A stretch of DNA of 64,000 bases, taken from Nitratireductor aquimarinus. Lineage in GTDB: Bacteria; Pseudomonadota; Alphaproteobacteria; Rhizobiales; Rhizobiaceae. The position numbers and the translations under genes were made by a program. How positions within the stretch are numbered: the first letter of the stretch is position 1; every line of letters starts with the position of its first letter. Shown in pieces: positions 62,895 to 64,000 of the stretch. Below the pieces are notes generated by a model that was given only the letters and a program-made list of their open reading frames with translations, was not told the DNA's origin and made no database searches. The DNA lies in contig NZ_JAFKDE010000002.1 in NCBI RefSeq assembly GCF_017255295.1, forward strand, positions 496,001-560,000, read 5' to 3'.

Positions 62895-64000
62895 ATGTCA
62901 AATCAAGTCATTGAGGAGGACCACGGACTCGAGCCGGGGCAAGACAATGTCCGTCTGCTTGGTCTTGATGTTCACAATCCCGTATTCTTCATTTCCGCCG
63001 TGCTGATCGTCGCATTTGTGATCGTCACGCTGATTTTCCGCGATATCGCCGGCGAAGCGCTTGGCGGTCTCAGGGTCTGGCTGACCTCGACCTTTGACTG
63101 GGTCTTCATGCTGTCGGCCAATCTGTTTGTTCTGTTCTGCATTGTGGTGGCGTTGACGCCGCTCGGAAAGGTCAGGCTGGGCGGCAAGGACGCCGTGCCC
63201 GAATATTCCTATTCCGGCTGGTTCGCGATGCTGTTTGCCGCCGGCATGGGTATCGGCCTGATGTTCTTCGGCGTGCTTGAGCCGATGTATCATTTCAACA
63301 ATCCGCCGCTCGGCCTCACCCCGCCCGTTGTCGACGGACAGCTGGTTGCGGAAGCGGTTCCGGCCGCCCGCGAAATGGGCATGGCGGCGACCATCTTCCA
63401 CTGGGGGCTTCACCCCTGGGCGATCTACGCGGTTCTGGCGCTTTCGCTTTCGCTTGCCGCCTATAACAAGGGTCTGCCGCTCTCCATTCGCTCGGCCTTT
63501 TTCCCGATCCTCGGGGAGCGCGTGCGCGGCTGGGCGGGGCATCTGATCGACATTATGGCGGTGTTCGCCACGCTGTTCGGCCTGGCCACATCGCTGGGGT
63601 TCGGTGCGTCGCAGGCGCTGGCCGGCCTCAACGAGCTTTACGGCGTTCCCAACACCGACACGGTCAAGGTTCTGCTCATAATGTGCATTACCGGCGTGGC
63701 GCTGGTGTCCGTGGTGGCGGGGCTCGATGCGGGCGTGAAGCGCCTCTCCGAGATCAACATGGTGCTCGCCATCCTTCTTCTGGGCTTCGTCATCATCTTC
63801 GGCCCGACGCTGGCGATCATCACCGGCTTCTTCTCCAACACATGGTCCTATGTGAAGGAGCTGCCGCAGCTTTCGAACTGGATCGGCCGTGAAGACACCG
63901 GCTTCATGCATGGCTGGACCACGTTCTACTGGGCGTGGTGGATTTCCTGGTCGCCTTTTGTGGGCATGTTCATCGCCCGCGTCTCGAAGGGGCGCACGGT
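62895..64000 (+). CDS. BCCT family transporter, cut by the window edge
   Basis: The first 368 residues of a betaine/choline/carnitine-type secondary transporter. TM helix 3 carries the glycine-rich GMGIGLMFFGVLEP, where the choice of G residues suits Na+-coupled symport. TM8 has WTTFYWAWWISWSPFVGMFIARVSKGRT, the BCCT signature with the aromatic box. About 150-200 residues are missing. It should import a compatible solute. The start at 62895 has GGAGTG 5 bases upstream. Confidence 0.93.
   Translation, partial: MSNQVIEEDHGLEPGQDNVRLLGLDVHNPVFFISAVLIVAFVIVTLIFRDIAGEALGGLRVWLTSTFDWVFMLSANLFVLFCIVVALTPLGKVRLGGKDAVPEYSYSGWFAMLFAAGMGIGLMFFGVLEPMYHFNNPPLGLTPPVVDGQLVAEAVPAAREMGMAATIFHWGLHPWAIYAVLALSLSLAAYNKGLPLSIRSAFFPILGERVRGWAGHLIDIMAVFATLFGLATSLGFGASQALAGLNELYGVPNTDTVKVLLIMCITGVALVSVVAGLDAGVKRLSEINMVLAILLLGFVIIFGPTLAIITGFFSNTWSYVKELPQLSNWIGREDTGFMHGWTTFYWAWWISWSPFVGMFIARVSKGRT

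Overview
The window looks like a chromosomal segment of a GC-rich alphaproteobacterium of the order Hyphomicrobiales (Rhizobiales), probably near Phyllobacteriaceae/Rhizobiaceae. The reasons are Exo-type polysaccharide genes (ExoF, ExoP and ExoY-like), an OxyR/KatA pair, RhaD-like aldolase/dehydrogenase fusion, and short intergenic palindromes of the kind common in rhizobial genomes. The genus cannot be fixed from the sequence alone. No rRNA, tRNA, insertion sequence or CRISPR array was recognised.

Left part (1-17 kb): housekeeping and stress genes. In order they are a truncated aquaporin, a MAPEG-like membrane protein, divergent oxyR/katA, an RsmB-type RNA methyltransferase, a hotdog thioesterase overlapping an MTA/SAH nucleosidase, guaA, an ArsC-like protein and a terminator. 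Next comes a membrane/stress run (phospholipase D family protein, two HdeD/DUF308 proteins, an AI-2E family permease and a small K+ channel), a small secreted protein, the panB-panC pair with a TTG start for panB, and an unknown two-domain protein.

Middle (16-51.5 kb): an exopolysaccharide (EPS) locus. It holds GT4, ExoF-like export protein, ExoP-like chain-length/tyrosine kinase protein, GT2, GT4, ExoY-like sugar-phosphate transferase, Wzx-type flippase, GH16 glycanase, Wzy/ExoQ-like polymerase, pyruvyl transferase, and two downstream regulators (Crp/Fnr type, and a LuxR type with a degenerate receiver).

A hybrid NRPS/PKS island (26.9-45.3 kb) is lodged inside the EPS locus, between the flippase and the GH16/polymerase block. 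Its minus-strand, translationally coupled genes encode A-T, then KS-AT-ACP-aminotransferase-C-A(Gly)-T, then C*-(relic A)-T-TE, then a GH43-like/formyltransferase-like protein. Beside them lie a Sfp-type phosphopantetheinyl transferase, a DegT aminotransferase and a GMC oxidoreductase. The domain order predicts an amino acid starter, extension with malonate, transamination of the beta-keto group to a beta,gamma-diamino acid, and addition of glycine. The last protein has three departures from the norm: Gln in place of the catalytic His in its C domain, a decayed adenylation domain, and a Cys in place of Ser in its thioesterase. There is no dedicated exporter. This is the best candidate in the window for an undescribed system.

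Right part (51.6-62 kb): a probable 5-methylthioribose/5-deoxyribose salvage locus. mtnK-mtnA is divergent from a sugar ABC transporter (ATPase, permease, binding protein), followed by a class II aldolase/short-chain dehydrogenase fusion and a SorC-family regulator. TTGACAAA-containing palindromes lie in the mtnK/ABC intergenic region and in front of the regulator. A roughly 0.5 kb tandem duplication lies between the binding protein gene and the aldolase gene and carries a copy of the aldolase 3' end. The window ends with a glycine-zipper lipoprotein and a truncated BCCT transporter.
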